This document shows, piece by piece, positions 9,425 to 18,119 of a stretch of 64,000 nucleotides of DNA. Every line of letters starts with the position of its first letter. Position 1 is the stretch's first letter. The notes under the pieces were generated by a model, which saw only the letters and a list, made by a program, of their open reading frames with translations, did no database searches and was not told where the DNA came from. The stretch is taken from assembly GCF_002310495.1 (NCBI RefSeq), contig NZ_CP023344.1, positions 1,116,001 to 1,180,000 of the forward strand, in the 5' to 3' direction. Source of the stretch: Nibricoccus aquaticus. GTDB lineage: Bacteria > Verrucomicrobiota > Verrucomicrobiia > Opitutales > Opitutaceae. The position numbers and the translations under genes are program-made.

Positions 9425-10732
9425 ATGGCCACCAACCCACCCCTCGCCGCTGACAGCGGCTCCGCTATCACACGCCAGCAATGGAAATGGTCTGCCCTCG
9501 CCGGCATGGCCTCCTACCTCGACGCCGGCTCCATCGTCGCCCTCGGCGTCGGTCTCGCGCTCTTCCAGAGCGAATTTGCTCTGAGCAACGGCGCCGTCGG
9601 CACGCTCGCCGCCATCGGGCCCAACGCCCTCGGCTGCGCGCTCGGCGCATTTCTCGGCGGCTGGTTGGGCGACAAGCTCGGCCGCAAATTCATCTACCAG
9701 TATGACCTCATGGTCTACGCGGTCGGCATCCTCTTCATCACCTTCGCGGTGAACGCCGAGATGCTCTTCATCGGCACTTTCATCGTCGGTGTCGCCGTCG
9801 GTGCGGACGTCCCCACTTCACTCGCCCTCGTCGGTGAGTTCGCCCCCGACAAAGCACGTGGCAAACTCCTGGGCTTTACACAGATCGCCTGGTGTCTCGG
9901 CCCGGTCATCGTGCTCCTCATGGGTGCCGCGCTCGCGCCTTATGGACTGCTCGGCATCCGTATCATCTTTTTCCATCTCTTCCTCGTCGCCTTCGTCACG
10001 TGGGCCATGCGCCGCGGCCTGACCGAGTCACCTCGCTGGAAAGAAGCGAAAAAAGCCTACGACATCGCTCCGTCCAAGCGGAACAACCTGGCGCTCCTCT
10101 TCTCTGGTTCGAACCTCAAGGCCCTCATCTGGACCACGACGATCTATCTCTTCTGGAATCTCGCCGCTGGCACCGCCGGCGCCTTCAACTCCTATCTCAT
10201 CAAGATGAACGCGGGCGGCTCGCAAGCCGAGGCCACCATCATGCCGTGCGTCGCCTTCATCACTGCGATGCTCTTCACGGTCTTCGTCTTCATGAAGTTC
10301 TCCGACCGCAGCTTTGCCGCCCGTAAAACCATGTGGGGCATCGGTGCCGTCGTGCAGATCATCGCCTACGCGCTCTTCATGGTGCTGCCGTTCTCGATCC
10401 CCGTCGTCTTCATCAACATCCTCATGTTCTCCGCCGGTGGCGCGCTGGCCGGTGAAGCTTTCTACAAAGTTTTCAGCCAGGAACTTTTCCCGACCATGAT
10501 TCGCGGCACCGCCCAAGGCTTCTCCTTCGGCGCCGCTCGTGTCGCCGTCGGTATCTGGAGCTTCTTCGTCCCGATGGTCGCCGAAATGAGCCTGCCGCTG
10601 CTCGGTGGGATTCTCGCCGGCTCCCTCTTCATCAGCGGCGCAGTCGGCTTCTTCTTCATGCCCGACACCTCTGGCAAATCCCTCGAACAAATCGAAAACG
10701 AGCGCACCAAGGCGCCGTTCCCCGCCCGCTAA
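9425..10732 (+). CDS. MFS sugar transporter
   Basis: A 435-residue inner-membrane permease with about 12 hydrophobic segments. The major-facilitator signature GGWLGDKLGRKFIYQYD lies after segment 2 (about residues 78-96), and a sugar-porter-like motif with charged end (GEFAPDKARGKLLG, about 138-152) after segment 4. ESPRWKEAKK closes the first half, as in sugar porters (ESPRW). It probably imports a mono- or disaccharide released by the neighbouring GH127 and GH78 enzymes by proton or sodium symport. Which sugar cannot be told. A strong hairpin terminator follows. Confidence 0.88.
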   Translation: MATNPPLAADSGSAITRQQWKWSALAGMASYLDAGSIVALGVGLALFQSEFALSNGAVGTLAAIGPNALGCALGAFLGGWLGDKLGRKFIYQYDLMVYAVGILFITFAVNAEMLFIGTFIVGVAVGADVPTSLALVGEFAPDKARGKLLGFTQIAWCLGPVIVLLMGAALAPYGLLGIRIIFFHLFLVAFVTWAMRRGLTESPRWKEAKKAYDIAPSKRNNLALLFSGSNLKALIWTTTIYLFWNLAAGTAGAFNSYLIKMNAGGSQAEATIMPCVAFITAMLFTVFVFMKFSDRSFAARKTMWGIGAVVQIIAYALFMVLPFSIPVVFINILMFSAGGALAGEAFYKVFSQELFPTMIRGTAQGFSFGAARVAVGIWSFFVPMVAEMSLPLLGGILAGSLFISGAVGFFFMPDTSGKSLEQIENERTKAPFPAR

Positions 10733-10759
10733 TCTGCTCAACACTTCCCGCTTCAGCTA

Positions 10760-10826
10760 AACCACAGAGGCGCAGAACCACGGAGTCTCAAACTCCGTGC
10801 CCTCTGTGTCTCTGTGGTTAATTTTT
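10760..10826 (+). terminator. Terminator made of two inverted phrase repeats
   Basis: AACCACAGAG (10760-10769) pairs with CTCTGTGGTT (10810-10819), and an inner stem pairs CGGAGT with ACTCCG (10781-10786 with 10792-10797). The long stem is followed by ATTTTTT. It lies 28 bases after the MFS stop. The arms are a forward and a reverse copy of the CTCTGTGTCTCTGTGGTTAA repeat, so a repeat pair has produced a terminator. Confidence 0.75.
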
Positions 10827-10893
10827 TCTCCCAATTCCCTCCGCGCTTCCGCTCTTCAGCGCTTCCGCGATAAACATACCGCCGCCCAATCTT

Positions 10894-10932
10894 CGCTCCG
10901 ATCTTAGCGCCTTCGCGTCTTTGCGATTCAAA
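10894..10932. repeat. CTTAGCGCC-type phrase repeat before GH78
   Basis: CGCTCCGATCTTAGCGCC followed by TTCGCGTCTTTGCGATTC ends about 12 bases before the GH78 start. The same phrase with small changes lies at 1262-1300, 9349-9371 and 22727-22770, each shortly before a start codon or another repeat. Confidence 0.75.
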
Positions 10933-10943
10933 TCAACCGCCGC

Positions 10944-13787
10944 ATGCCCTCCGCCTCCGTCTCCTCCACTCCCGCCTTCGCCATCGCCAATCTCCGCTGC
11001 GACTACCTCGTCAATCCCCTCGGCATCGACGAAAGCTCCCCGCGCCTGAGCTGGACGCTTGAGTCGGAAGCCCGCGGCGCCCGCCAGCTCGCCTACCGTA
11101 TCCGCGTATCGAGCACCGCCCAAAAACTCGCCGCCAACAACACCGACCTCTGGGACTCCGGCCGCATCGAAAGCGACCAGACCACGCACATCACCTACGC
11201 GGGCAAACCTCTCACCTCCCGCGCCACCGCCTTCTGGACCGTCGAAGTCTGGCCCACATCCGACTCCGCTTCCGTCTCTCAACCCTCAACTCTCAACTCT
11301 CAACTTTCCGCAGTCGCCCACTTCTCCCTCGGCCTCCTCTACCCCGCCGACTGGTCCGCCCGCTGGATCACGCACGACGTCGAAATCATCAAACGCGACT
11401 CCGCCGCCACCGAAGGCACACTGCTCGAACCGGGCACACCCGCCCTCTTCCGTCGCGAGATCGATCTCCCTGCGCCCATCGCCCGCGCCACACTCTACGC
11501 CACCGCCCGCGGCATCTTCGAATTCCGTGCCAACGGCCAGCGCATCAGCCAAGACCTCTTCGCCCCCGAGTGGACCGACTACGACAAACGCATCCACTAC
11601 CGCACCTACGACGTCACCGCGCTCCTCTCGCAAGGCCGCAACGCCCTCGCCGCCACGCTCGGCGACGGTTGGTGGACCGGCTACGTCGGCTGGCAGGAAA
11701 CCCGCGCCCGCTACGGCAGCCTCGAAAATTCCCTCCTCGCTCAGCTCGAAGTCGAACTCACCGACGGCCGCCGCCTCACCTTCGGCACCGACTCCTCGTG
11801 GACGTGCAACACCGGTCCCATCCTCACTTCCGACTGGATGATGGGCGAAACCTACGACGCCCGCCGCGAACCTCACGGCTGGGATCGACCAAATTTTTCC
11901 CCGAGCTCCCTCACGATTCCTCCTTTCGCTTCCACCGCCGCTCTCGGTCTTCCTTGGCTACCCGCCCGCGAAACTGCCGCGCCGGCTGTCCCCCTCGTCG
12001 CCCAGCGCTCCGAACCCGTCCGCATCACCGAGCTCCTGAAGCCCGTCTCGCTTACCGAGATCAAACCCGGCGTCTTCATCTACGACCTCGCCCAAAACAT
12101 TTCCGGCTGGGCCCGCCTTAAACTCCCGAAGCTCCCCGCCGGCACCAAGATCATCATCCGCCAAGGCGAGCGCCTCAGCCCTGACGGCACGCTCTACGTC
12201 GAAAACCTCCGCCGCGCCAAAGCCACCGATACCTACGTCGCTCGTGGCGACTCCTCCAGCGAAACCTACGAGCCACACTTCACCTTTCACGGTTTCCAAT
12301 TCGTCGAACTAACCGGCTTCCCCGCCGGCGTGAAGCCCGACATCACCACCGTCACCGGTTGCATGATACAGTCCGCCACGCCGCCCACCGGACACTTCGA
12401 GTGCTCCAACGCCGACGTGAACCGCCTCTGGCTCAACGGACTCTGGTCCCAGAAGGACAACTTCCTCTCCGTCCCCACCGACTGCCCGCAGCGCGATGAA
12501 CGCCTTGGCTGGATGGGCGACGCCCAGGTCTTCCTCCGCACCGCGTCCTACAACATGGACGTCGCCGCCTTCTTCACGAAGTGGATGATCGACGTCGAGG
12601 ACGCGCAGACGCCTGAGGGTATTTTCCCCGACGTCGCCCCGCGCCTCCGCGAAGGCGAAAACTTCATCGGCCTCGGCAATCTCGGTGGCGCCGCCGCTTG
12701 GGCCGACGCCGGCATCATCATCCCGCACACCCTCTGGCGCGTCTACGGCGACCGCCGCGTCATCGAGAAACACTACGGCGCGATGGTGAAATGGGTCGAC
12801 TGGATCGCCTCGCACAACCCTACCGGCCTCCGCCTCAACCAACTCGCCAACAACTACGGCGACTGGCTCTGCATCCCGAGCGACACCTCTTTCGGCACGC
12901 ACTCGCCGATGAAGAACCTCCTCGCCACCGCCTACTGGGCAGACGACTGCACCAAACTCGCCGAAATTGCCCGCGAACTCGGCCACACTGCCGACGCCGC
13001 CCGCTTCACCGCGATGTTCGAGAAAGTCCGCGCCGCCTTCCAGAAGGAGTGGGTTCGCGAAAACGGCCAAATCATCGTTGAAACTCAGACCGCTTACTTG
13101 ATCGCGCTCGCGTTCGATCTCTTGAAGCCCGAGGACCGCGGTCACGCTGCCGATCGTCTCGTCGACAATATCGCCGCGCTCGACTGGCACCTCAGCACCG
13201 GCTTCGTCGGCATCAGCCACCTCAACCCGCAGCTCACGCTCAACGGCCGCGCCGACGTCGCCTACAAACTCCTCCTCCGCGACGACTATCCCTCCTGGCT
13301 CTATCCCGTGAAACACGGCGCCACCACGATCTGGGAACGCTGGAACGGCTGGACGCATAAAGACGGGTTCTTCAACCCGCACATGAATTCATTTAACCAC
13401 TACTCGCTCGGCTCCGTCGGCGAATGGCTCTTCCGCCACGTCGCCGGCATCGAACTCGATCCCGCCAAACCCGGTTTCCAACATTTCATCCTGCGCCCCT
13501 TCATTCCCGCCGAAGGCACCCTCTCTCACGCCCGAGCCACCTACCGCACCATGCACGGCGAAATCGAAAGCGCCTGGAAGCGCTCCGGCAGCGACTTCAC
13601 CTGGACCATCCGCATCCCCGCCAACTGCACCGCCCGCGTATATGTTCCTTCAAAGACCGGCATGCCGATCTTTGAAAATCACCTCTCTCTCGATCGCGTC
13701 GCCGGTCTGCAAAACTTTGATCGGGTCGGTGATTACGCCACGTTCACCGCCCCCTCCGGCCGCTACACCTTCACCAGCACACTCTGA
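10944..13787 (+). CDS. GH78 alpha-L-rhamnosidase
   Basis: A 947-residue inverting alpha-L-rhamnosidase with the usual order: N-terminal beta-sandwiches (about 10-340), an (alpha/alpha)6 barrel (about 460-810) and a C-terminal sandwich. The acidic catalytic block DCPQRDERLGWMGD starts at D513, and the second signature, MNSFNHYSLGSVGEW, starts at M814. No signal peptide is visible at the N-terminus, so it may act in the cytoplasm on imported oligosaccharides, or a leader may be missing. The N-terminal domain contains an in-frame copy of a CTCAACTCTCAA repeat (encoding SVSQPSTLNSQLS, about residues 111-123) that looks inserted in a loop. It lies downstream of GH127 and the MFS transporter. Confidence 0.92.
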   Translation: MPSASVSSTPAFAIANLRCDYLVNPLGIDESSPRLSWTLESEARGARQLAYRIRVSSTAQKLAANNTDLWDSGRIESDQTTHITYAGKPLTSRATAFWTVEVWPTSDSASVSQPSTLNSQLSAVAHFSLGLLYPADWSARWITHDVEIIKRDSAATEGTLLEPGTPALFRREIDLPAPIARATLYATARGIFEFRANGQRISQDLFAPEWTDYDKRIHYRTYDVTALLSQGRNALAATLGDGWWTGYVGWQETRARYGSLENSLLAQLEVELTDGRRLTFGTDSSWTCNTGPILTSDWMMGETYDARREPHGWDRPNFSPSSLTIPPFASTAALGLPWLPARETAAPAVPLVAQRSEPVRITELLKPVSLTEIKPGVFIYDLAQNISGWARLKLPKLPAGTKIIIRQGERLSPDGTLYVENLRRAKATDTYVARGDSSSETYEPHFTFHGFQFVELTGFPAGVKPDITTVTGCMIQSATPPTGHFECSNADVNRLWLNGLWSQKDNFLSVPTDCPQRDERLGWMGDAQVFLRTASYNMDVAAFFTKWMIDVEDAQTPEGIFPDVAPRLREGENFIGLGNLGGAAAWADAGIIIPHTLWRVYGDRRVIEKHYGAMVKWVDWIASHNPTGLRLNQLANNYGDWLCIPSDTSFGTHSPMKNLLATAYWADDCTKLAEIARELGHTADAARFTAMFEKVRAAFQKEWVRENGQIIVETQTAYLIALAFDLLKPEDRGHAADRLVDNIAALDWHLSTGFVGISHLNPQLTLNGRADVAYKLLLRDDYPSWLYPVKHGATTIWERWNGWTHKDGFFNPHMNSFNHYSLGSVGEWLFRHVAGIELDPAKPGFQHFILRPFIPAEGTLSHARATYRTMHGEIESAWKRSGSDFTWTIRIPANCTARVYVPSKTGMPIFENHLSLDRVAGLQNFDRVGDYATFTAPSGRYTFTSTL
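11275..11305. repeat. CTCAACTCTCAA tandem repeat inside GH78
   Basis: A 7-base periodic tract (CTCTCAA units after TTCCGTCTCTCAA) sits in frame in the GH78 coding sequence. Nearly the same tract is found at 14655-14693 inside the GH43 gene. It encodes Ser/Gln/Leu/Asn-rich residues not typical of the family. Confidence 0.75.
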
Positions 13788-14199
13788 AGTACGGCCTGAC
13801 TTCACGTCAGGCCTCCGAGTTGTAGGCGGGGTTCCCTCACCCGCTTCACAAGACCCAAGCCGCCACTCAAATCCGAGGCGGAGCACGCACTCAGAGCGCG
13901 CTTTCACAAACGTACGCAAACTCGGTCCGCCTCTGTCTTGGAGTGCGGCGGCTCGACGCCGCCTTCGACGGACCGGCTCGACGGTCCGCCTCCTCGCCTC
14001 ATCACTCCTCACGCACTCCAGCAAGCCCGCCCCCCAACTGCGGCCATTGGCCGTCTCCGCCCGGTCGCGAAGGCCATTGGCCAAAGCCGCACTTCGAAAA
14101 AACGCCCCATTGGCGTTTTTCCATTAGTGGTTAAAAATTCCGTCCTCCGAATCCGAACTCCGCTCCATTCATTTTACTTCCACGTCTCGCTCTCAAAGT
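13788..14199. other. Convergent intergenic region rich in hairpins
   Basis: This 412-base gap follows GH78 and precedes the end of the leftward lipoprotein gene. It contains a hairpin GGCCTGAC-TTCAC-GTCAGGCC (13793-13813), further GC palindromes near 13945-13995 (GGCGGC/GCCGCC, GGACCG/CGGTCC), a bidirectional terminator at 14098-14120 and a GTGGTTAAAAATTCCG phrase repeat at about 14128-14143. I see no gene in it, although short reading frames exist. Confidence 0.6.
14098..14120. terminator. Bidirectional terminator between GH78 and lipoprotein
   Basis: AAAAACGCC (14098-14106) pairs perfectly with GGCGTTTTT (14112-14120) around a 5-base loop. T tracts follow the stem on both strands, so it can end transcripts from GH78 and from the leftward small lipoprotein gene. 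Confidence 0.8.
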
Positions 14200-14361
14200 T
14201 CACTTGATCGGAATCTGCCCCGACTGCGGAATCGGCAGCACCACCGACGGCTTCACATCCAGTCCGCCGCCCCGCTCCTTATTCCGAAACGAGAACATAC
14301 ACCCGCTCAGCCACAAACCGGCCAGCAGCAGAGATCCGACGCGCAAGAAGTGTTTCATCAT
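14200..14361 (-). CDS. Small lipoprotein, 53 residues
   Basis: A short gene on the minus strand encodes a 53-residue protein starting MMKHFLRVGS. A basic start and a hydrophobic stretch lead to the lipobox LSGC, with C21 as the expected lipidation site, so the mature part is only about 33 residues (ends SGQIPIK). The gene runs opposite to its neighbours and ends 80 bases from a bidirectional terminator. No family was recognised. Tiny lipoproteins of this shape are often outer-membrane or periplasmic accessory proteins, but no function can be claimed. The double ATG leaves the start uncertain by one codon. Confidence 0.6.
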   Translation of the reverse strand: MMKHFLRVGSLLLAGLWLSGCMFSFRNKERGGGLDVKPSVVLPIPQSGQIPIK

Positions 14362-14539
14362 GTGAAGTCTGAGGACTGACCAGACGCTTCAAAGGAGTGT
14401 TCCGGCGTCTTTCACAAGCATTCACTCTGCTCCTGCTTTCTTTTCGTAAACCTATCCCTCTTCGCAAAACCTCACGCCTCGCAATCTCTCCCGCGACACC
14501 GAACGCCGTCTCTTCGCCGCCCTCCATCCAGCCCGGCAT

Positions 14540-16372
14540 ATGAACCTCCCCATTTTAGTTTCCCTCCACCGCCTCGCACTCGCCTCCGCTTGCGCGCTCA
14601 CAACCACCTGCGCCCTCGCGCAAAAACCAACCACGGATCCCTCCTCCTCCACCCTTTCCGTCTCTCAACTCTCATCTCTCAACTCTCAACTCATCCCAAA
14701 CCCGATCATCCCCGGCGACTGGTCCGACCCCGGCGTCATCAAAGTCGGCGACGATTACTACTCCTGCCGCTCCTCCTTCGGCTGGCAGCCCGGCATCCCC
14801 ATCGCCCACAGCCGTGATCTCGTCCACTGGCGTTACATCGGCCACGCCTTCACCTCCCACGAAAAACTTTTACCGGGCGACACCCGCGCCGGTATCTGGG
14901 GCCTGGATATGGGCTACAATCCCAACACCCAGGAATTCCTCATCTACGCCCCTACCCGCGACCACGAGGTTTACGTCTTTCACTCCAAAAACCCCGCCGG
15001 CCCCTACGAAAGGAAAAGCCTCGGTAAAGCTCTCGGCATCGATCCCGGCTTCTTCGCCGACGACGACGGCCGCCTCTACGTCACCCTCAGCAAAGGCATC
15101 ACCTACGAACTCGCCCGCGACGGCCTCAGCATCATCGGCGAAGTCAGCCGCATCGACCGCAACCGCTACAAACTCTTCGAAGGCCCCGCCATCTTCAAAC
15201 GCGACGGCTGGTACTACATGCTCTTCTCCGACGGCGGCACCCTCCCTCGCGAACCCAGCACCATCTCCGTCCTCCGCTCCCGCGAAATCACCGGCCCATG
15301 GGAGGAAAATCCCAACAACCCCGTCATGTTCGCGACCGATCAAGGCACGCGCTTCGAAGCCCCCGCCCACGGCGTCCTCCTAGAGCCTACGCCCGGCAAC
15401 TGGTTCATCACCTACCACGCATACGAGACCTCCCACTACACCCTCGGCCGCCAGATGTTCATGGAACCCATCGAATGGACCGCCGACGGCTGGTGGTGCC
15501 CTGCCTCCGGTAAAAAATCACCCGCCCTCACCGCCCCCGCGCCACTTCCCTTCGTCACCGACGGCTTCACCCTCGCCGAGTCCGACGAGTTCACTGCGCC
15601 CACCCTCGGCCTCCAATGGTTCTTCACCACCGCCCCAGACTTCTCCGGCAAATCCTGGAGCCTCACCGAAAACCCCGGCCAGCTCCGCGTCTTCACCCAG
15701 CCCGGCGACCTCAGCTCGCTCACCGCACTCACCGGCATCGTCCAGCAACGCGTCACCCGCAAAGCCTTCGCCATCGAAACCCGCGTCACCTTCGACGCCA
15801 GCAACGCCCGCGAAACCGCCGGCCTCCATTTCTTCCATAACCCGCGCATGAATTTCTGGTTCGGCCTCAGTACCGACAAAGGCGACCCGTGCCTCGTCAT
15901 CGGCAAGACCGACCAGGGCAAACGCACCGATCTCTGGTCCGCCAAAAATCCTCACGGCAAAACCGTTCACCTCCGCATCGCCGTCGACGGCGAGGAACGC
16001 GCCACCTTCTTCCACAGCGGCGACGGCCAGCGCTGGGAAAAACTCGGCGAGAACATTTACTTCGGCGCCAGCGGCCACCACCTCCGCAACGGCGAACGCG
16101 GCTCCCCCGATCTCGGCTGGGTCGGCGTCTACAAAGACCCCGCCGCCACCAAAGCCCTCGGCCTCCCCGAGTACCTCAACGCCGAAGAGTCCAAGATCTA
16201 CTTCACCGGCACCACCGGCCGCCCCGAACGCCCCGGCAACGTCTGGACCGGCGCCACCTTCGGCCTCTTCGCCACTCGCGACGGCGCCGAAAAACCCAAA
16301 CCCGCCGACTTCGACTACCTCCGCGTCAGCCCGTCTCCTTCCGTTGGAGCCGCGACACCCACGTCGCGCTAA
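14540..16372 (+). CDS. GH43-family glycoside hydrolase with C-terminal sandwich domain
   Basis: A 610-residue secreted enzyme. A signal peptide (about residues 1-28, ending CALAQ) is followed by a Ser-rich linker that contains a CTCAACTCTCAA repeat, then a five-bladed GH43 propeller (about 55-330). The catalytic base is D63 in WSDPGV and the acid E214 in FEGPAIFKRDGWYYML, with an aspartate near residue 171 (DPGFFADDDGRLYVT) as the likely pKa modulator. The C-terminal third (about 340-605) resembles the concanavalin-like domain often fused to GH43. Family members act on alpha-L-arabinofuranosides, beta-xylosides or beta-galactans; the neighbours favour pectin arabinan or galactan side chains. 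Confidence 0.88.
   Translation: MNLPILVSLHRLALASACALTTTCALAQKPTTDPSSSTLSVSQLSSLNSQLIPNPIIPGDWSDPGVIKVGDDYYSCRSSFGWQPGIPIAHSRDLVHWRYIGHAFTSHEKLLPGDTRAGIWGLDMGYNPNTQEFLIYAPTRDHEVYVFHSKNPAGPYERKSLGKALGIDPGFFADDDGRLYVTLSKGITYELARDGLSIIGEVSRIDRNRYKLFEGPAIFKRDGWYYMLFSDGGTLPREPSTISVLRSREITGPWEENPNNPVMFATDQGTRFEAPAHGVLLEPTPGNWFITYHAYETSHYTLGRQMFMEPIEWTADGWWCPASGKKSPALTAPAPLPFVTDGFTLAESDEFTAPTLGLQWFFTTAPDFSGKSWSLTENPGQLRVFTQPGDLSSLTALTGIVQQRVTRKAFAIETRVTFDASNARETAGLHFFHNPRMNFWFGLSTDKGDPCLVIGKTDQGKRTDLWSAKNPHGKTVHLRIAVDGEERATFFHSGDGQRWEKLGENIYFGASGHHLRNGERGSPDLGWVGVYKDPAATKALGLPEYLNAEESKIYFTGTTGRPERPGNVWTGATFGLFATRDGAEKPKPADFDYLRVSPSPSVGAATPTSR
14655..14693. repeat. CTCAACTCTCAA tandem repeat inside GH43
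   Basis: TTTCCGTCTCTCAACTCTCA and following CTCTCAA units lie in frame just after the signal peptide and encode LSVSQLSSLNSQL. The tract is almost identical to that inside GH78 at 11275-11305, although the two genes are otherwise unrelated. Confidence 0.75.
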
Positions 16373-16430
16373 CCGTCACGCACTCCAAACACCGATCGAC
16401 GCTTAGCCGTCGCCTACTTGCGAGCCTATG

Positions 16431-16487
16431 TGCTCTCTGTGTCAGCACTCCGTGTCCTCTGTGACCAACTCCGACTCCGACTAGCCC
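16431..16487. repeat. CTCTGTG-type phrase repeat
   Basis: TGTGCTCTCTGTGTCAGCAC and CTCCGTGTCCTCTGTGACCA follow one another in the convergent gap between GH43 and the MaoC gene. The same 50-60-base phrase lies at 1191-1248, 24133-24190, 26731-26790 and 31967-32020, in the same orientation. Confidence 0.7.
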
Positions 16488-16502
16488 GGCTTCCGCCGTC
16501 AC

Positions 16503-16943
16503 TCAGCTTTTACGTTTCACCAACAGCAAATGCTCCGCGGCCATCACCGTCTCGCCGCGCTGATTGATCGACTCCACGAGCTCCACCACCACGCCCATCG
16601 TCGGCCGCTTCGGGTCGTCGCGTTTTTCCTTAATGGTACAACGCGCCGTGATGGTATCGCCGATGAACACCGGCCGGATAAACCGCAACCGGTCGTAGCC
16701 ATACGAAAACGCCTCGGGATTGATCACGCCCGCCGTCTGCCCCACCGCCACGCTGAAGATCAGCGTTCCATGCGCGATACGCTGCTTGAAGTCCTGGGTC
16801 TTGCACCACTCGGCATCCATGTGATGCGGAAAAAAATCCCCCGTCTGCCCCGCGTGCATCACGATGTCTGTCTCCGTGATCGTACGTCCCGTCGAGGTCC
16901 GCGATTCGCCCGTCACATAATCTTCAAAGTAGATCGATTTCAT
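16503..16943 (-). CDS. MaoC-like (R)-hydratase/dehydratase
   Basis: A 146-residue single hot-dog-fold protein of the MaoC family, which adds or removes water at the double bond of enoyl-CoA thioesters in the cytoplasm. The hydratase motif is visible: D35-F-F-P-H-H around residues 34-40 (GDFFPHH), then [14 protein letters not shown] (about 54-67). Its start lies 14 bases after the IclR stop on the same strand, so the two form an operon. Its ATG is preceded by GAAGGTG, one of the few Shine-Dalgarno-like sequences here. A class III CoA-transferase is encoded 6 kb away in the same locus, so an acid-CoA substrate is likely, but none can be named. Confidence 0.87.
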   Translation of the reverse strand: MKSIYFEDYVTGESRTSTGRTITETDIVMHAGQTGDFFPHHMDAEWCKTQDFKQRIAHGTLIFSVAVGQTAGVINPEAFSYGYDRLRFIRPVFIGDTITARCTIKEKRDDPKRPTMGVVVELVESINQRGETVMAAEHLLLVKRKS

Positions 16944-16957
16944 AAAAACACCTTCGC

Positions 16958-17782
16958 TTAACGCGCCCCACGCGCCGCCGCACGCGTTCTTTTTTCCGCG
17001 CCTCCGCTCTTCCGCGCTTCCGCGATTTCTCCGCCCGACTCCTGCGTCCCGCGCCCGAGCCCCAGCGCCCTCGTGATCTCCGCAGCCGCCGCGCGCATCC
17101 CCGCCAGCAACGCCGCCTCATCCGCCCGCTGCCCGCGCCGTAGCAACCGCGTCACCGCCAGCGCCGCCATCACCCCCGCCTCCGGTTTTCCCACGTGTAC
17201 CGCCAGATCGCGCACCCCCTCGATCGTCTCGCTCTCCGCCACCGACACTCCGCTCGTCCGGATCTTCGCAAAAATCTTCTCCAACACCTTCCGCGTTTTT
17301 CCTTCTCCACGCGTCGCACGTTCGCCCGACCACGCCAGCAGCAACCGCCCCGACGCCGTCTTCGCCGCCTCAAACGTCGCCCCCACCTCGATCGAAATCC
17401 TCACCGGCTCCGGACTCATCTCCTGCGCCACCACCAGCAACCGCCCGCGCTCCAGCACGCTCAGATGGCACGATACCTGAAATTCCTCCGTCAGCCCCCG
17501 CATCGGACCCCGCGCCGCCTGCAACAACTTCTCCGTCACCGAATGCACATGCGACAGCGCGAATAACTTCAGCGTCAGCCCATACTTCCCCGATACCGCC
17601 TCGCGCGCCACATACCCCCGTCGCTCCAGACAATTCAGCATCCGGAAAAGCTCGCTGCTGCTCCGCTTCAACCCCGCCGCCAGCTCCCCCAGCGATTGCG
17701 GTGTCGCTTCCGCCGCCAGCGCCTCGACGATGTCGAGTCCCTTCTCCAACGCCGGCACGGGATATTCGGGAGTCTTGGACAT
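16958..17782 (-). CDS. IclR-family transcriptional regulator
   Basis: A 274-residue regulator with an N-terminal winged helix (about residues 5-65; [20 protein letters not shown]) and a C-terminal effector-binding domain (about 80-250). IclR proteins bind small organic acids or sugar acids, KdgR being the pectin-related example. It precedes the MaoC gene in a leftward operon and is divergent from the Gfo/Idh gene that starts the twelve-gene rightward series, so it is the best local candidate to control that series. The C-terminal tail after residue 250 is Arg/Ala/Gly-rich (to RAAARGAR) and probably unstructured. Confidence 0.9.
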   Translation of the reverse strand: MSKTPEYPVPALEKGLDIVEALAAEATPQSLGELAAGLKRSSSELFRMLNCLERRGYVAREAVSGKYGLTLKLFALSHVHSVTEKLLQAARGPMRGLTEEFQVSCHLSVLERGRLLVVAQEMSPEPVRISIEVGATFEAAKTASGRLLLAWSGERATRGEGKTRKVLEKIFAKIRTSGVSVAESETIEGVRDLAVHVGKPEAGVMAALAVTRLLRRGQRADEAALLAGMRAAAAEITRALGLGRGTQESGGEIAEARKSGGAEKRTRAAARGAR

Positions 17783-18119
17783 CTTTGAGCTTGCCGGAGT
17801 TCGCTAATGAAAAACCCTTTTGCAAATAAAAACCCCGCCGCTCCACCGCTGTAGGAACCGTGATCTCCGACAGCTCCCTTCAATACCCATCCGTTATTAA
17901 AAATTCCGCCCTCCGCTCCTCATCGTTCTCGTACGCCTACTCATTCTCCAACTCCGATAATCCGCCTCTCCTCCATCAGTGTCCTTCAGTGCTCATCAGT
18001 GGTTAATAAATTCCTCCCCCCGACATCCGTGCCCATCCGAGCAATCCGTGGTTAAAAATCCCCTCCGAAACATTCGCGTCCCTTAGCGTCCGCTCGCGGT
18101 TAAAAAAATCCCCACTCAC
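17783..18119. repeat. Divergent intergenic region with phrase repeats
   Basis: The first 190 bases from the IclR start show no clear operator. Then come three phrases in series: CATCAGTGTCCTTCAGTGCT...GTGGTTAATAAATTCC (about 17975-18014), GACATCCGTGCCCATCCG...GTGGTTAAAAATCCC (about 18021-18062) and CGCGTCCCTTAGCGTCCG...GGTTAAAAAAATCC (about 18074-18111). The Gfo/Idh start codon follows within ten bases. Confidence 0.75.
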
